The translations under genes and the position numbers were made by a program. Below the pieces are notes generated by a model. That model saw nothing but the letters and a program-made list of their open reading frames with translations. It was not told the origin of the DNA and did not search any database. DNA of 49,337 bases. Origin: Phallusia fumigata (lineage: Eukaryota > Chordata > Ascidiacea > Phlebobranchia > Ascidiidae). Of the stretch, positions 1 through 12,400 are shown piece by piece; positions within the stretch are counted from its first letter, which is position 1; the number at the start of each line of letters is the position of its first letter. Where the stretch lies: contig QXVZ01000010.1 in assembly GCA_008931825.1 (NCBI GenBank), forward strand, positions 1-49,337, read 5' to 3'.

Positions 1-328
1 AATCCTTCCAGAATCCAATCTGCAAAAAAATATAGCATTCAAGTTTAATGTACAAGCCTAACGAAATACAAGGTTCCTCGCGGATTTCAACACAGTGAAT
101 GTGTTAAAGAATAATGTGATAATACTGCTTTTGCAAGCTTCCTTTCATATTTAACATTTGGTTTTAGCTTAACCATCTAAGACTCTTGTAAAAAAAACGG
201 TTTTGCTTGGGGGAATGCGGACACTCGCAAAAGCTAAACAGTGTGTACCCCGGTTAGTCCTCAGCAATCAGCAATTGATTAACAGATTGTTACTAATTTG
301 TAAAATAAACTTGCAACATGCCGATTAC

Positions 329-437
329 CTTGTTGAGCATTCAACCATTTATGGAGACAGGGATCCCAGGAACCATAGACAAGAATGGTCTTCTCCCAAG
401 TCCTAATTTTTCCGCGATAGCGGCAGGACCAATGCTC
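329..437 (-). other. Module A, copy 1 (exon-like, open)
   Basis: A 109-nt segment bounded by TTTCAG and GTAATC on the minus strand. It starts in phase 0 and is open for 36 codons plus one base, beginning EHWSCRYRGK and ending KWLNAQQ. It has the same length and frame as 3732-3840 and 5584-5692. No known domain is recognised. Confidence 0.5.
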
Positions 438-514
438 CTGAAACAAAAAATACCAGAGACAGAAAAAAAATTTATCTCTCCATTTCAAAGCAAAGCGCAA
501 AAACACATCGCCAT

Positions 515-542
515 GGCTGAACAGTGTGCACCCTGCTTAGCC
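515..542. repeat. P1 palindromes (GTGCAC core), class I
   Basis: Near-palindrome with arms GGCTRA and CAG mirrored by CTG and TTAGCC around GTGCAC. Other copies: 2199-2226, 3927-3954, 5769-5796, 12140-12167, 16968-16995, 17658-17685, with degenerate ones at 232-259, 9481-9505 and 16643-16670. Where a module A follows on the minus strand, the gap from palindrome to its acceptor is 77-87 nt in six copies. Read as minus-strand RNA, one of the two arm mismatches becomes a G-U pair. Confidence 0.75.
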
Positions 543-645
543 TTCAGCAATCGAATATTGAACAAGAAATTCATGTCAAACGTCCGCATTTTTCAATTAA
601 GCTGGATAGATTAAAACGGGAATGTGTTTGACATTAGTTAATTAC

Positions 646-717
646 CTGTTGCACAATACGAAGTCCGTTCCAAGCAGTTCTACAAGCAATAACTGGAAGC
701 GATGCTGGTCTGATTTT
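646..717 (-). other. Module C, copy 1 (exon-like, open)
   Basis: Bounded on the minus strand by ACCAG and GTAATTAAC. It is 72 nt and open in the frame that ends QQ at the donor (core IACRTAW). Other open copies are 2330-2408 (79 nt), 4059-4135 (77), 5896-5974 (79), 10680-10752 (73) and 12205-12274 (70). The copy at 9608-9685 is frameshifted. All keep the same end frame, but the 5' phase varies between copies, which argues against all of them being usable exons. Confidence 0.45.
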
Positions 718-818
718 CTGGTAAAAAATGCAGAAATGTCAGGGTAAATACGATGGCTGGATTTAATTATACATCGTAGTTACATAAATTTGACTGTGCA
801 AATAATGTGATCAAAATA

Positions 819-855
819 CAGGGGTGGTCAAAGCGTGCACTCTAAACCACCCCTG
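819..855. repeat. P2 palindromes (GTGCAC core), classes I and II
   Basis: Arms CAGGGGTGGT and ACCACCCCTG flank a centre containing GTGCAC. Class I copies: 4239-4274, 6755-6790, 10847-10882, 12368-12403. Class II copies with altered arms: 7928-7969, 8911-8949, 14995-15034, 15995-16034, 17945-17985. The gap to the next C or H acceptor on the minus strand is 86-104 nt wherever no insertion intervenes. In the 6755 copy the outer C-G pair has become T-A on both arms. Confidence 0.8.
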
Positions 856-1231
856 TTACTTAATTTTGCTTAAATCTTTTCATACATTTCCTATGTAATA
901 ATGCAAAAAACTCATGTCAAACATTTAAAAACAGAAACGAACACTGTGAACACAAAAGGTATACAAAAGACATTGTTTTGTAACTTGACACAATTTAGGG
1001 GAATAGTTAGTTAAACACTAGGGCTACAGGTAAAATGCAGAATTCGTGACACAAAATTGGCCGAACCTAAAATATATTAAAGTTCATCCCAATCAAAAAT
1101 TGTTTAAAAAATGACCCACTAGAGGGAGCCACTTGCCAACCACTAGGGCCTAATGACTACCCCGACTTAAACAAATTAAACTGGGACAATCGGTTGAAAT
1201 TCTAACGAGCATTTTACCATTTTCATTTGTG

Positions 1232-1435
1232 TCAACTTATCATCAACGAAACTCTTCGTTTGTGGTGTTTGCAAGCATGCCAAACGTTTGACGTTTTTTG
1301 TTTTTGTTTTGGAGCTTGCGGCTCAACCACTGAGTCTATGGGGTCAAACGAAATAGATAGCATGACTCCACAATCATATCTACCAGCTGTGAAAGTTTCA
1401 ACCAAATTTACCGAACATTTCATTTGTATGCACAA
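1232..1435 (-). other. Module F, open block of class I unit
   Basis: A frame of about 65 codons starting with Met and containing ETFTAGRYD and HACKHHKR recurs at 7211-7408 and 11258-11470 with the same frame open. The copy at about 2850-3045 has a frameshift in a homopolymer. It ends near ATGATAG followed by GT-type sequence. The length-preserving similarity suggests past coding use. No family is recognised. Confidence 0.4.
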
Positions 1436-3316
1436 GCTGCAGGATGGAAAAATATAAATGAGAAAACAGTGAAAACAATAATTTTTCCATTAGGAAATTT
1501 ATAATTACGGTTACCACTGCGCATTTACGGATTGCTTATAGTCGGCGAAGCGATCGCCCGGCCAAGTCTGATTCCTGTTGCGTCTCGTGTTTTAGGGCAG
1601 AACAGTCAGCGTTCAAATATAGGTGAATCCAACCAAACGTCACAGAATACTTTTAAATACTTGTATTGCACTAACTAACAAAGTAGGAAACTTCTAGGTG
1701 CAAATTTAATTAAATTAAGTCTTTCTTGATTACAAGAAATGGACCAAACCGGCATTGGACAGAAAAAAGAAACAAAGTAAAAACTGGGGGGAAAAGAATA
1801 TGTGCCTTTAAAAGGGGACCCATAAAACTTTATCGAAGCATATATCGAAACACATGACTATTGCTGTTTTTTAATTTTTTAGTTATGGCGGGGGGGCTAC
1901 AGGTAAACCGATGGGTCTATAGGGTCCAAATTTACAGTGTACAACTTCGTCTATCATGTGTGTAAATTGTAAACAGACAGAAGAAAAGCGAAAATGACAA
2001 AAAACGAAATTAACAGAAAAAAGGTCATTTACCTTGTTGAGCATTTAACCGATTTCGGAGTCGGGGATCCTGTCAACTTTACACGAAAATTCCTCCATTG
2101 TTCCGGCAAGACCAATGTTCCTGAAAGAAAAAATATCACAGACAGAAAAGAAAATTTATCTCTCAATTGTAAAGCAACGCGCAAAAACATATTGCAATGG
2201 CTAAACAGTGTGCACCCTGCTTAGCTTCCACCAATCGAATTTTGAAAAGGAAATTCATGTCAAATCAACGTTATTTTAAATTAAGCTGGATAGATTTAAC
2301 CAGTAATGTGCTTGACTACAGTTAATTACCTGTTGGGCAATACTACGTTCGATCCAAGCAGTTCTAAATGCAATATTGGTCGTCTGGAGGGGATGCTGGT
2401 CTAAAGTTCTGGTAAAATAACACAGAAGTGTCAACTTAAAAAAACGATCGCTGTATTTAATTATGCATCGAAGTTATCGAAATTTGATTGTGCAGATATT
2501 GAGATCAAAATACAGAGGCAGTCAAAAAACATGTCAAACATTTAAAGACAGAACGAAATACTTTTAAAACAAAAGATGTATAAGATACATTGTTTTGTAA
2601 TTTGACACAATTAAGGGTAATGGTTAGGTAAACGCTGGGGCTATAGGGTAAAATGCAGCATTCGTGACACAAAATTGGCCGAACCAAAATATAATAAAAT
2701 TCACCCCAATCAGAAACTGTTTAAAAGGTGACTCACAAGCCAACCACCGGGGCCTAATGTTCACTAAGTTAGTGACTACCCCGACCTGAACTAACTCAAC
2801 TGGGATAATCGGTTTATATTCTAACGAACATTTCACCATTTTCATTAATGTAAACCTATCACCAAAGAAACTTTTCGTTTGTGGTGTTTGCAAGCATGCA
2901 AAGCGTTTGAACAACGTTTTACTTTTTTCGGGCTTGCGAGATAACCACTGGGGCTATGGGGACAAAAGGAGCAGATAGCATAACTTTATAATCATATCCA
3001 CCAGATGTGAAATTTTCAACCAAATTCACCGAACGTTTCATGTTTATGTACAAGCTGCAGGGTAGAAAAATGAAAAAGAGAACACAGTGAAAACAATATT
3101 TCTCCCACCAGGAAATGTATAATTACGGTTACCACTGCATATTTGCAGATTTATTATAGTCAGCGAAACGATCGCCTGGCCGCCTAGAATAAACGCCCGT
3201 TTATATGTAAATTAGTCGGATATTACCTTTGCGTCTCGTGGTTTAGGACAGAACAGAAACAATATGAGCCTTTGAAAGGGGACAAGAAAAAGTTATGAAC
3301 ATGCCTGTTTACTTAC

Positions 3317-3415
3317 ATTTGGCATGTGATGCATATGATCACGATAATGTACATCAATCACATTCCTCCATTGCTTTTGTAAGTGTAGAGTTTTTAATTC
3401 CTTCCGGAATCCAAT
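3317..3415 (-). other. Module i, intact class I copy
   Basis: A 99-nt segment between TTTTGTTGCAG and GTAAGTAAAC on the minus strand. It is open in phase 0 for 33 codons, with QKQWR in the middle and HHMPN at the end. Class II copies (acceptors near 14069, 15358 and 16.35 kb, and about 9275) share the splice edges and the QKQWR region but each has a stop or frameshift, so they look like dead exons. Confidence 0.45.
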
Positions 3416-3731
3416 CTGCAACAAAACCAACAATAGCATTCAAGTTTAACGTACAAGCCTAACGAAATACAAGGTTCCTCGCCCATTTCAACACAGTGAA
3501 TGCGTTCAAGAATATTGTAAGAGTACTGCTTTTGCAATCTTCACTTCATATTTAACATTTGGTTTTATCTAAACTATTCAAGACTCTTGTTAAAAAAACG
3601 GTTTTGCTTGTGGAAATACGTACACTCGCAAAAGCTAAACAGTTCGTACTCTGGCTAGTCTTCAGCGATAAAAAATTGTTTGACAGATTATTACTAACAT
3701 TGTTGAATTTAATGTGCAACATGCCAATTAC

Positions 3732-3840
3732 CTTGTTGAGTATTCAACTGTTTATGGAGACGGGGATCCAAGGAACCATAAACTAGAATGGTTTTCTTCC
3801 TAATCCTACTTTTTCCTCGACAGCGGCAAGACCAATGATC
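3732..3840 (-). other. Module A, copy 3 (exon-like, open)
   Basis: A 109-nt segment with acceptor GTGTCAG and donor GTAATT on the minus strand. It is open in phase 0, beginning DHWSCRCRGK and ending QLNTQQ. It differs from the other open copies by substitutions only, without indels. Confidence 0.5.
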
Positions 3841-5583
3841 CTGACACAAAAAATATCAGAGACAGAAAAGAAAATTGTATCTTTCTACATTCTTTCAACA
3901 AGAAAAGCGCACAAACATATGGCAATGGCTAAACAGTGTGCACCCTGCTTCACCTTCAGCAATCGAATTTTTGAAAAGGAAATTCGTGTCAAACTTCCAC
4001 ATTTTCAAATTTAGCTGGATAGATTAAACCGGTAATGTGCTTGACTTCAGTTAATTACCTGTTGGACGACAAGGAGTCCGATCCAAGCAGTTCTACATAC
4101 AACAACTGTCATCTGGAAGCGACTTGTCTGAATTTCTGGTAAAATAACGCAGAAATGTCAATATAAAAATAGATCGCTGTATTTAATTATACATTGAAGT
4201 TACAAAAATATGATGTTGAAAATAATGTGATCAAAATACAGGGGCGGTCAAGCGTGCACTCTAAACCACCCCTGTTACTCAATTTCGCTTGTAGGCATAA
4301 ATATTTAGTAACTTTCAACTTAACTTTGAAAATACAGGTTGCTTCGGTCTTCTTTTAAACGCATTTTCTTTTAAACCGTCTTAACGCATTTCAACTATCA
4401 CTACGCAACCACAGCTCGATTTTCACAAACTGAATACAATTCCAAGCAATGAGGGACCCTATGTGACACATGTCAACCATTCCTACGCGTTGGTCATACA
4501 ACTACACAGCAATAACATATTCTGACCATACAGCAGCGGAGCAGATTAATCAATCGCACTGTCTTTTGCATCGCGATATAACAATCGAATTGAGGTTACC
4601 ACTGCGCATTTACAGATTGATTTTAGTCAGCAAAACGACCGCCTGGCCGCCCCGAATGAGCGTCTGTTTATGTGTGAAGTAGAAGTCCTTTACCAACCGC
4701 TAAGCGCAGATCAACACTTTAAATTCCAATACATTTGGATTAGTATGTCAGAACTAAAACCAGGGGAGAAAACTAATCAATCGAATTGCTGTGACGCATT
4801 GTCTTCTACATCGCGATACAGCAAACGAATTAATTACAAACAAAGTTACACTGCGTATTTACAGCTTGATGGTAGTCAGCGAAACTCCTGCCTGTCCGCC
4901 CCGAGTAAACGCCCGTTTATGTGTGAAGTTAAAGCCTGATACCAACCGCTAAGCGCTGCTCTACATTTTAAACTCCAACATATTGGAATAGTATGTCAGA
5001 ACTGACGGTAACGTCATCAGAAATATGAATCTCTGGGTTAAAAACAATGACCAACCGGCACAGCAGACATTCAAATACTTTGCAATGTACCAACAATCAA
5101 AGCAGGAAACTTCTAGGTGCAAAACTTTTGAAATTAAAAGTCTTTCCTGATTGAGAGAACAAACCGACGTGGAACAGAAAAAAGAAATACAGGAAAACAA
5201 CATGTGCCCCTTCAAGGGGACCCATGATATAACTTATCGAAGCACATCAACATGCCTGTATACTTACATTTGGCATGTGATGCACGTGATCACGATGATG
5301 CAAATCAATCAGATTCCTCCAAATCAGATTTTGAGTTTTCAAATCCTTCGATAGTCCGAAACCGTCTTTAAGAATTTAATCTGCAACAAAACCAACAATA
5401 GCATTCAAGTTTAATGTTCAAGCCTAACGAAATACAAGGTTTCTCGCCCACTTCAACACAGTAAATGCATTCAAGAATAATGTGATAGTACTGCTTTTGC
5501 AATCTTCACTTCATATTTAGCTGACAGAAACTGATAAACAATTGTTACTAATTTGTGAAATAAACTTGCAACATGCCAATTAC

Positions 5584-5692
5584 CTTGTTGAGCATTCAAC
5601 CATTTATGGAGACAGGGATCCAAGGAACCATAACCAAGAATGGTCTTCTCCCAAGTCCTAATTTTTCCTCGACAGCGGCAAGACCAATGTTC
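5584..5692 (-). other. Module A, copy 4 (exon-like, open)
   Basis: A 109-nt segment with acceptor TTTCAG and donor GTAATT on the minus strand. It is open in phase 0, beginning EHWSCRCRGK and ending KWLNAQQ. Copies at 2033-2120 and 11953-12060 are broken by stops or length changes. Confidence 0.5.
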
Positions 5693-5895
5693 CTGAAACA
5701 AAAATATCAGAGACAGAAAAGAAAAAATTACCTCTCATATGCTAAGAAAAACAAAAACATATCGCTATGGCTAAACAGTGTGCACCCTGCTTACCATTTA
5801 GCAATCGAATTTTGAAAAGTTTTGACAAACGTACACAGTTTCAAATTTAGCTGGATAGATTAAAACCAGTAATGTGCTTGATTACAGTTAATTAC

Positions 5896-5974
5896 CTGTT
5901 GGGCAATACGACGTCCGATCCAAGCACTTCTACATGCAATAATGGTCATCTGGAAGCGATGCTGGTCTAAAGTT
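5896..5974 (-). other. Module C, copy 4 (exon-like, open)
   Basis: A 79-nt segment with acceptor TTACCAG and donor GTAATTAAC on the minus strand. It is open with one leading base, beginning TLDQHRFQMT and ending GRRIAQQ. This is the copy closest to the consensus of the module. Confidence 0.45.
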
Positions 5975-6048
5975 CTGGTAAAAAAACGCGGAAATGTCAA
6001 TGTAAAAAAGATCGACGTTTCTCCAATCATAAACATGTGTATCTCCAC

Positions 6049-6669
6049 TAGGGTTTCAAAAATACATTACACGTAAAATGCACATGTGTAAAATACATGA
6101 AAAATACAAGAAAATTACATAGACGGAAAAATACATGTATTTTTCGTATTAAATAAAAACTTATATAATACTTGTTTCATGCTCCACCAACACTGCAACA
6201 GCGTAATGACAGAGAGCATCCGCTCGCTACCCAAAGTTTTTTTGTGCTTGTAGACCAGTTGTTCCCAAACTCGCGTTCCAAAACCCAAATGTGGGGGGCG
6301 AGGATGTTTCTTAGAGTCGCGGAATGGTGCATAACATGTTAACAACGTATTCAAGGACTTTTAAAGTACATGCCCACACAATCAAACCAACCTTACTTAC
6401 AATGGCCTAATAGTCTTCCAAAGATAATTAATTTGTGCTGTCACAGGCGATTTAGGTCACAATTAGATTATTGTTCTGGAAGGCGATGATGAGTAATGAT
6501 CGACTTATGTGAAATCAAGGTGGAATGTACCAAAACAATGACTACTTTTTATTGGTATAGTCACTCTGTACTCATGAGTTTCAAAAATACGAATCTTACA
6601 CCAAAAAATTCATGTACTTTACACTTGTAATTTACGCGCAACAAAAAATACAGTATTTTTGAAACCCTA
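6049..6669. mobile_element. hAT-like non-autonomous element (621 bp)
   Basis: Perfect 17-bp terminal inverted repeats, TAGGGTTTCAAAAATAC at the left and its reverse complement at the right. They are flanked by a perfect 8-bp direct repeat ATCTCCAC at 6041-6048 and 6670-6677. An 8-bp duplication and a YAGGG start fit the hAT superfamily. It has no transposase frame. It lies between module C and its P2 palindrome in a class I unit, so it inserted after the array existed. Confidence 0.85.
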
Positions 6670-7850
6670 ATCTCCACCCATATAAAGATTCTCCCTAAGC
6701 AGAGTTGAGTAACGCACTGTCTTTTTAAAGTGTGCAAATAATGTGATCAAAATATAGGAGCGGTCAAGCGTGCACTCAAAACCATTCCTATAAAACCAAT
6801 TTCGCTATGTAAACATAAATGGATATCAACTTCAACTTAACTCTAAAAAGCAGCTTGCTTCGGTCTTCTATTCATACATTTCCTATTAAACAATGCGAAA
6901 AAAACCATGTTAAAACATTTAAAGGCAGAACGAAACACTGTTAATGCAGAAGTTTTGTAAGAGACATCTTTTGTAATTTGCCAATTTGGGGGAATAGTTT
7001 GGTAAACGCTGGGCTATAGGGTAAAATGCAGCATTCGTGGCACGAAAATGGCCGAACCTAAAATATATTGAAATTTCTTCCAATCTGAAATTGTAGAGAG
7101 AGCCGCATGCCAACCACTGGGGACTAGTGTTCACTAAGTTAGTGACTACCCCGACCTGAACCAAATCAACTTGGATAATCGGTTTATATTTAACGAACAT
7201 TTTACCATTTTCATTCATGTAAACCTATCATCATCGAAACTTTTCGTTTGTGGTGTTTGCAAGAATGCCAAGCTTTTGAACAACGTTTTACTTGTTTGGG
7301 GCTTGCGCCAACCCCTGCGGCTATGGGGTCAAACGAAACAGATAGCACAACTCTATAATTATATCTACCAGCTGTGAAAGTTTCATCTAAATCCACCAAA
7401 CATTTCATGTGCGTATATGGGGCTAAAATTTTAAATTACCCACAAGCACCCTACATCAGTAAATAACAATGGAAAAAGTATGTCTGAATTAATGGATAAA
7501 TATTTGGGTTTAAAAGGTGAAAATGGGTGAATCGAACCAAAGGTCGCAAAATACTTTCAAATGCTTTTCAATGTACCAACTATTACAATAGCAAACGTCT
7601 AGGTGACTTATATTGCTGTTTTTTAATTTTTTTGGTTTTGAGGGGCTAAAGGTAACCGATGGGTATATGGGGTCCAAATTTATAGTGTACAACTTCGTCT
7701 ATCGTGTGTAAAATGACAGAAAAAACGAAATGAATAGAAAAAAGGTCAATTACCTTGTTAAGCGTTCAACCGATTTCGGAGTTCCTATCAACTTTACACG
7801 AAGATAGCCTTTTCTCTAATCCTGGTTCTGAAGAATAAAATAACAGATTT

Positions 7851-9464
7851 AACAAAGAGCGAATAAAACGCCATTTAGTAAAGCATAGCTATTAAAAAAT
7901 GTGTTTATGACAACCAATGCAATTGGCGTACAAGGGTAGATCAGCGTGCACTCTGTACCACCTCTGTACTAAGTTTATTTCGTTCTTTAGTAAACCCTTT
8001 AAACTGCGTTTAATTAGCTACATTTTAAGAAATTGATTTCAACTTAACTTTGTAAATGCCGGTTGTCTATTCGTAGTGTGTTGATTTCTTTCTCCGTAGC
8101 ACTAATACTTGTCTACAAAAACAACGATATGCAGTATTTAAACACACAATTAACCCACAAACGAGTTTTACGTTTGTTTGCTTACATTTGGTTCTATAAG
8201 GTTCGCTTCTAATAGGGTTCATGTTCCGGATACCTCAATTGCATTCTATAAGGTTCGCTTCTAATAAGGTTCATGTTCCGGATACCTCCATTGCATTTGC
8301 TGCAGCAGGTTTTGCAATCTATTCGATATTTCGAATAGATTAATATTAGGTAAAATATTCAAATATGGCAAATGTGTTTAAGGTTATTAATAAGATGTAA
8401 TAGAGTAGCGAAGGCATTTTTGGTGCATATTTTAGCGTTAATTCACTGACCAAGGCTTACTTGCGAAACTAAACTACAGTAAGTTAAAACGATTGTGCTT
8501 GGAAAGTTCGTTAATTATTTGGTGTGGACACTTCTCCTGATGCTGACAACCGAATAGTCATCGGAACATACGTGACATGCAAAATAGTAAGTGCAACATG
8601 CAAATCATCACGAAAAACCCATGCTCACTATTCGGAGCAGCAACAGGAAAGTGTCCACGAAACTTAGCCATACGAAAACGCGAGCCTTTTACTTTTAGGT
8701 TAACATAAAGCTTACAATCGTTTACTGGCAATGTGGTCGACTCACCTGCTGAGCACTGAATCGTTTTAAATTCAAGCAGTTTTTACAAGCAGTGGCGGTT
8801 TTCTGTAACCAGCTGGTCCAAGTTTCTGAAAAAAATACAGCAGAATTAACAAAGCGAGTATACGACGCTATTAGTGATAAATGTGTTTAGGACAAACCAT
8901 GCAATTGGCGTACAAGGGGCGGTCAGCGTGCACTCTGACCACCTCCGTATTCAGTTTATTTCGTTCTTTAGCTAATAAATCAAATTGCGTTTAATTCGTT
9001 GCAGTTCAAGTAATGATTTCAACTTAAATGTGTAAATGTCGGTTGTCTGATTCGTAGTCCCTTTTGTTTCTTTCTCGTTCGCAATAACACCTGTCTACAA
9101 AAAAACAACGAGTTTAAACACACACCTAACGTAAAAAATATTGCTTGCTTACATTTGTTGTGTGATGCTTTGAAAAACGTTCATGTCTCGGACACCGCCA
9201 TTACTTATGCTGTTGTGCTGCAGATTTTGCAATCCATTAGGAATTTCGGAACGGTGTCGGACAGAAATCTGCAACAAAATACACCTATCCATTCAAATAC
9301 AGTAAATAGTGTAGCGATGGTATTCTTTCTGCTTATTTTTGCGTTTATTCACTAATCTAAGCTTACTTGCGAAGCTAATCTACTATTAGTTTGAAAGATT
9401 ATGCTTGGGCTATTCGTTAATATTTTAATGTGGACACTTCTGTCGAAGCTGACAACCGAATACC
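7851..9464 (-). repeat. Class II array block inside class I
   Basis: One class II unit (palindrome, module H, long fold-back, module i) interrupts the class I array. It holds two class II palindromes (7928-7969, 8911-8949), module H at 8746-8825, the fold-back at 8524-8658 and an i module ending near 9275. A 52-bp tandem duplication (8193-8296) lies inside an i-like module. The right edge at about 9464 is abrupt: a second fold-back is cut in half and runs straight into class I sequence. Confidence 0.7.
8746..8825 (-). other. Module H, copy 1 (exon-like, open)
   Basis: An 80-nt segment between a T-rich CAG acceptor and a GTGAGT donor on the minus strand. It is open for 26 codons after two leading bases and ends LKRFSAQQ. 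Relative to other H copies it carries a one-base loss and a later one-base gain that cancel, so its middle residues differ while both ends stay in frame. Confidence 0.5.
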
Positions 9465-12400
9465 AAAAACATATCGCAATGGCTAAACAGTGTGCAGCCT
9501 TAGCCTTCAGCAATCGAATTTTGAAAAGAAATTCATGTCAAACGAACGATTTTTAAAATTAAGCTGGACAGATTAAACCGGTAATGTGCTTGACTACTGT
9601 AAATTACCTGTTGGGCAATACGGCGCCGGTGCAAGCAGTTCTAAATGCAATGATGGTTTTCTGGAAGCGATGCTGGTCTAAAGTTCTGGTAGAAAAACAC
9701 AGAAATGTCAATATAAAAACCCTGAAAGAAATTCCAAGAAGTTTGGAACCCAACGTGAAGCATGTCAATCACTCTTACGCGTTGGTCATACAACTTTACA
9801 GCCATGACATATACTGACCATGCAGCAGCAGAGAAAACTAATCAATCGAGATGTTGTGTCGTACTGTCTTTTACATCGCGATATAACAATCGAATTGCGG
9901 TTACCACTGCGCATTTACGGCTTGATTTTAGTCTGCGAAACGACCGCCTGACCGCCCCGAATGTGTGAAGTAGGGGTCTTATACCAACCGTTAAGCGCTA
10001 ATCAACATTTTAAATTCCAATACATTTGGACTAGTATATCAGAACTTAATGTTATGTAAACAAAAAATGAATATTTTGGGTTAAAAGGAATGACCAAACG
10101 TCACGGAAGACTTTCAAATGCTTCAAAGTAGGAAAGATCTAGATAAAAAATTGAAAAAATAAATAGTCTTTTCTGACAAAAGGAACAAACCGATGGACAG
10201 AAAAAAAGAAAAAAAACAGGGGGAAATCAATATGTGCTCCACCAAGGGGACCAAGTTATTGAAACTCATTCCTGTTTACTTACATTTGGATGCATCTGAT
10301 CACTACCATACGTATCAACAATCAGATTCCTCCATTGCTCTTGTGAGTGCAGAATTTCCGATTCGTTTGATATTTGCGAATTACACGTGCTTAACTACAC
10401 CTTGTTGAGCATCAACCGTTTGTAGGGGTCGGAGATTCCAGGATTTTTTCTCGACAGCGGCAAGTACAACGTCCCTGAAACAAAAAATATCAGAGACAGA
10501 AAAATGCAAACATATTTCTTACTTGGCAAGCAAAGCGCAAAAACATATCACAAATCAGTGTGCACCCTAATTAGCCTTTAGCAAACGAATTTGGAAAAAA
10601 AACATATGTGTAAATCGTACATATTTGAAATCAAGCTCGTTAGATTAAACCGGATATGTGCTTGACCACGGTGGATTACCTGTCGAGCATTAAGTCCTCC
10701 GATCCCAGCAGTTCTATGCGCAATAACGGTCTTTTGGAAGGAATGCTGTGTTCTGGTAGAAAAACGCAGAAGTGTCAACATAAAAACCAGTCGCTGTATT
10801 TAATTATGCACATGGTTTTTGAAGTTTGAATAATGTAATTAAAATACAGGGGCGGTCAAGCGTACACTTTAAACCACCCCTGTCAACCAGTTTCGCTATG
10901 TAAATATCTTGTCACTTCAACTTTATTTGTATTTCCCTGTAGAAGTTGTCACTGTAGTGTGGTTTACCATATTCAGACTTTCTAAAAACACTATTAATAA
11001 GGAAAATACAATACAGACATTGTTTTCTAATTTGGCACAATTTATTGGTATAGTTGGGTACCGCTGGGGCTACAGGGTAAAACGCAGCATTCGTGATGCC
11101 ACAATGGCCGAACCTAAAACACACAAAAACACATCCCAATCAAAAATTGTTTAAAAGGTGACCCACTAGAGGGAGTGACTAAGGAATCTGTAGGGCTTTA
11201 AGTTCACTAAGTGGTTCAACTGGATCAGTTTATATTCTATCTAACCTTTCACTATTTTTATTTACGTAACACTATGTTCGCAGAAACTTTTCGTTTGTGG
11301 TGTTTGCGAGTATGCAAAACGTCTGAGAAATATTTTACTCTTTTGGGGGCTAGCGGGATAAACACTGGGGTTATGGGGTCAAACGGAACAGATAGCATAA
11401 CTCCATGATCATATCTACCAGTTGTAAGAGTTTTATCCAAATCTACCGAACATTTCATGTGCACGGACAAGCTTCAGTGTTAAAAAAGAAAAAAAGAGAA
11501 AAACAAAACCAACAGTGAAAACATTACTGCGCATTTACGCTTGACACCGCCTGGCCGCTAAACTTTGCGTTTTGGGGCAGAACGACCAGCGTTTAAACAC
11601 GTACATGGTGTACGCTATATATCTACACACGTACGTTATATATCTACATTAGGAATTCCAAAACATTATGACCAGTATGCAAAGTTGAAGGGCAATTTGG
11701 GTTTAAAAACGTGAAAATGGTTAAATCCAACCTAAAGTCACAAAAAATTTTCCAATACTTTGCATTGTACCAACTATCAAATAGCAAACGTCTCCTAATA
11801 AATATTGTTGTTTTTGATTTTTACGTTTTAGGCTGCTGTGCGTAAACCGATGGGTCTATTGGGGACTAAAGTTACAGTGCACAACTTTGAATACTTGTCT
11901 ATCATGTTTTCAAATTGCAAACAGAAAAAATCAAAGAAAAGAATTGAATTACCTTGTTGAGCATTTCACCGTTTTAGAGTCCGGGATCCCAGCAATCATA
12001 GACGAAAATGAGTTTCTTTCAAATACTTGTTTCTCCTTGACAGCGGCAAGACCCAAGTTCCTGAAACAAAAATATCAGAGACAGAAAAGTGCAAATTTTT
12101 CTATCACTTGTGAAACACAGCGCAAAGACATATCACGAAGGCTAATCAGTGTGCACCCTAATTGGACTTCAGCATTCGAATATAAACGGGTCACAGCTAA
12201 TTACCTGTTGGGTATAACGACGTTCAGTTCTACATGCAATAATGGGCGTCTTGAAGCGATGCTGGAATGAGGTGCTGGTAGCAAAACACAGAAATGTGAA
12301 CATTAAAACCGATCGCTGTATTAAATTAGGCATCAAAGTTATCGAAGTTTAAGATGTAATTAAAATACAGGGGCGGCGAAGCGTGCACTCTAAACCACCC

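Larger units (their letters stand above)
1..7850 (-). repeat. Class I tandem array, units of about 1.7 kb
   Basis: At least four diverged copies of one unit follow each other. The same landmarks recur in the same order: the start of module A at about 329, 2033, 3732 and 5584; module C at 646, 2330, 4059 and 5896; and a long block with a shared open frame at about 1232-1435, 2850-3045 and 7211-7408. Spacing between A modules is about 1.70, 1.70 and 1.85 kb. I read the unit on the minus strand because module edges look like splice sites only there. I recognise no protein family in the modules, so this could be a decayed multi-exon gene family, a non-coding spliced locus, or a satellite that happens to carry splice-like edges. 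Confidence 0.75.
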
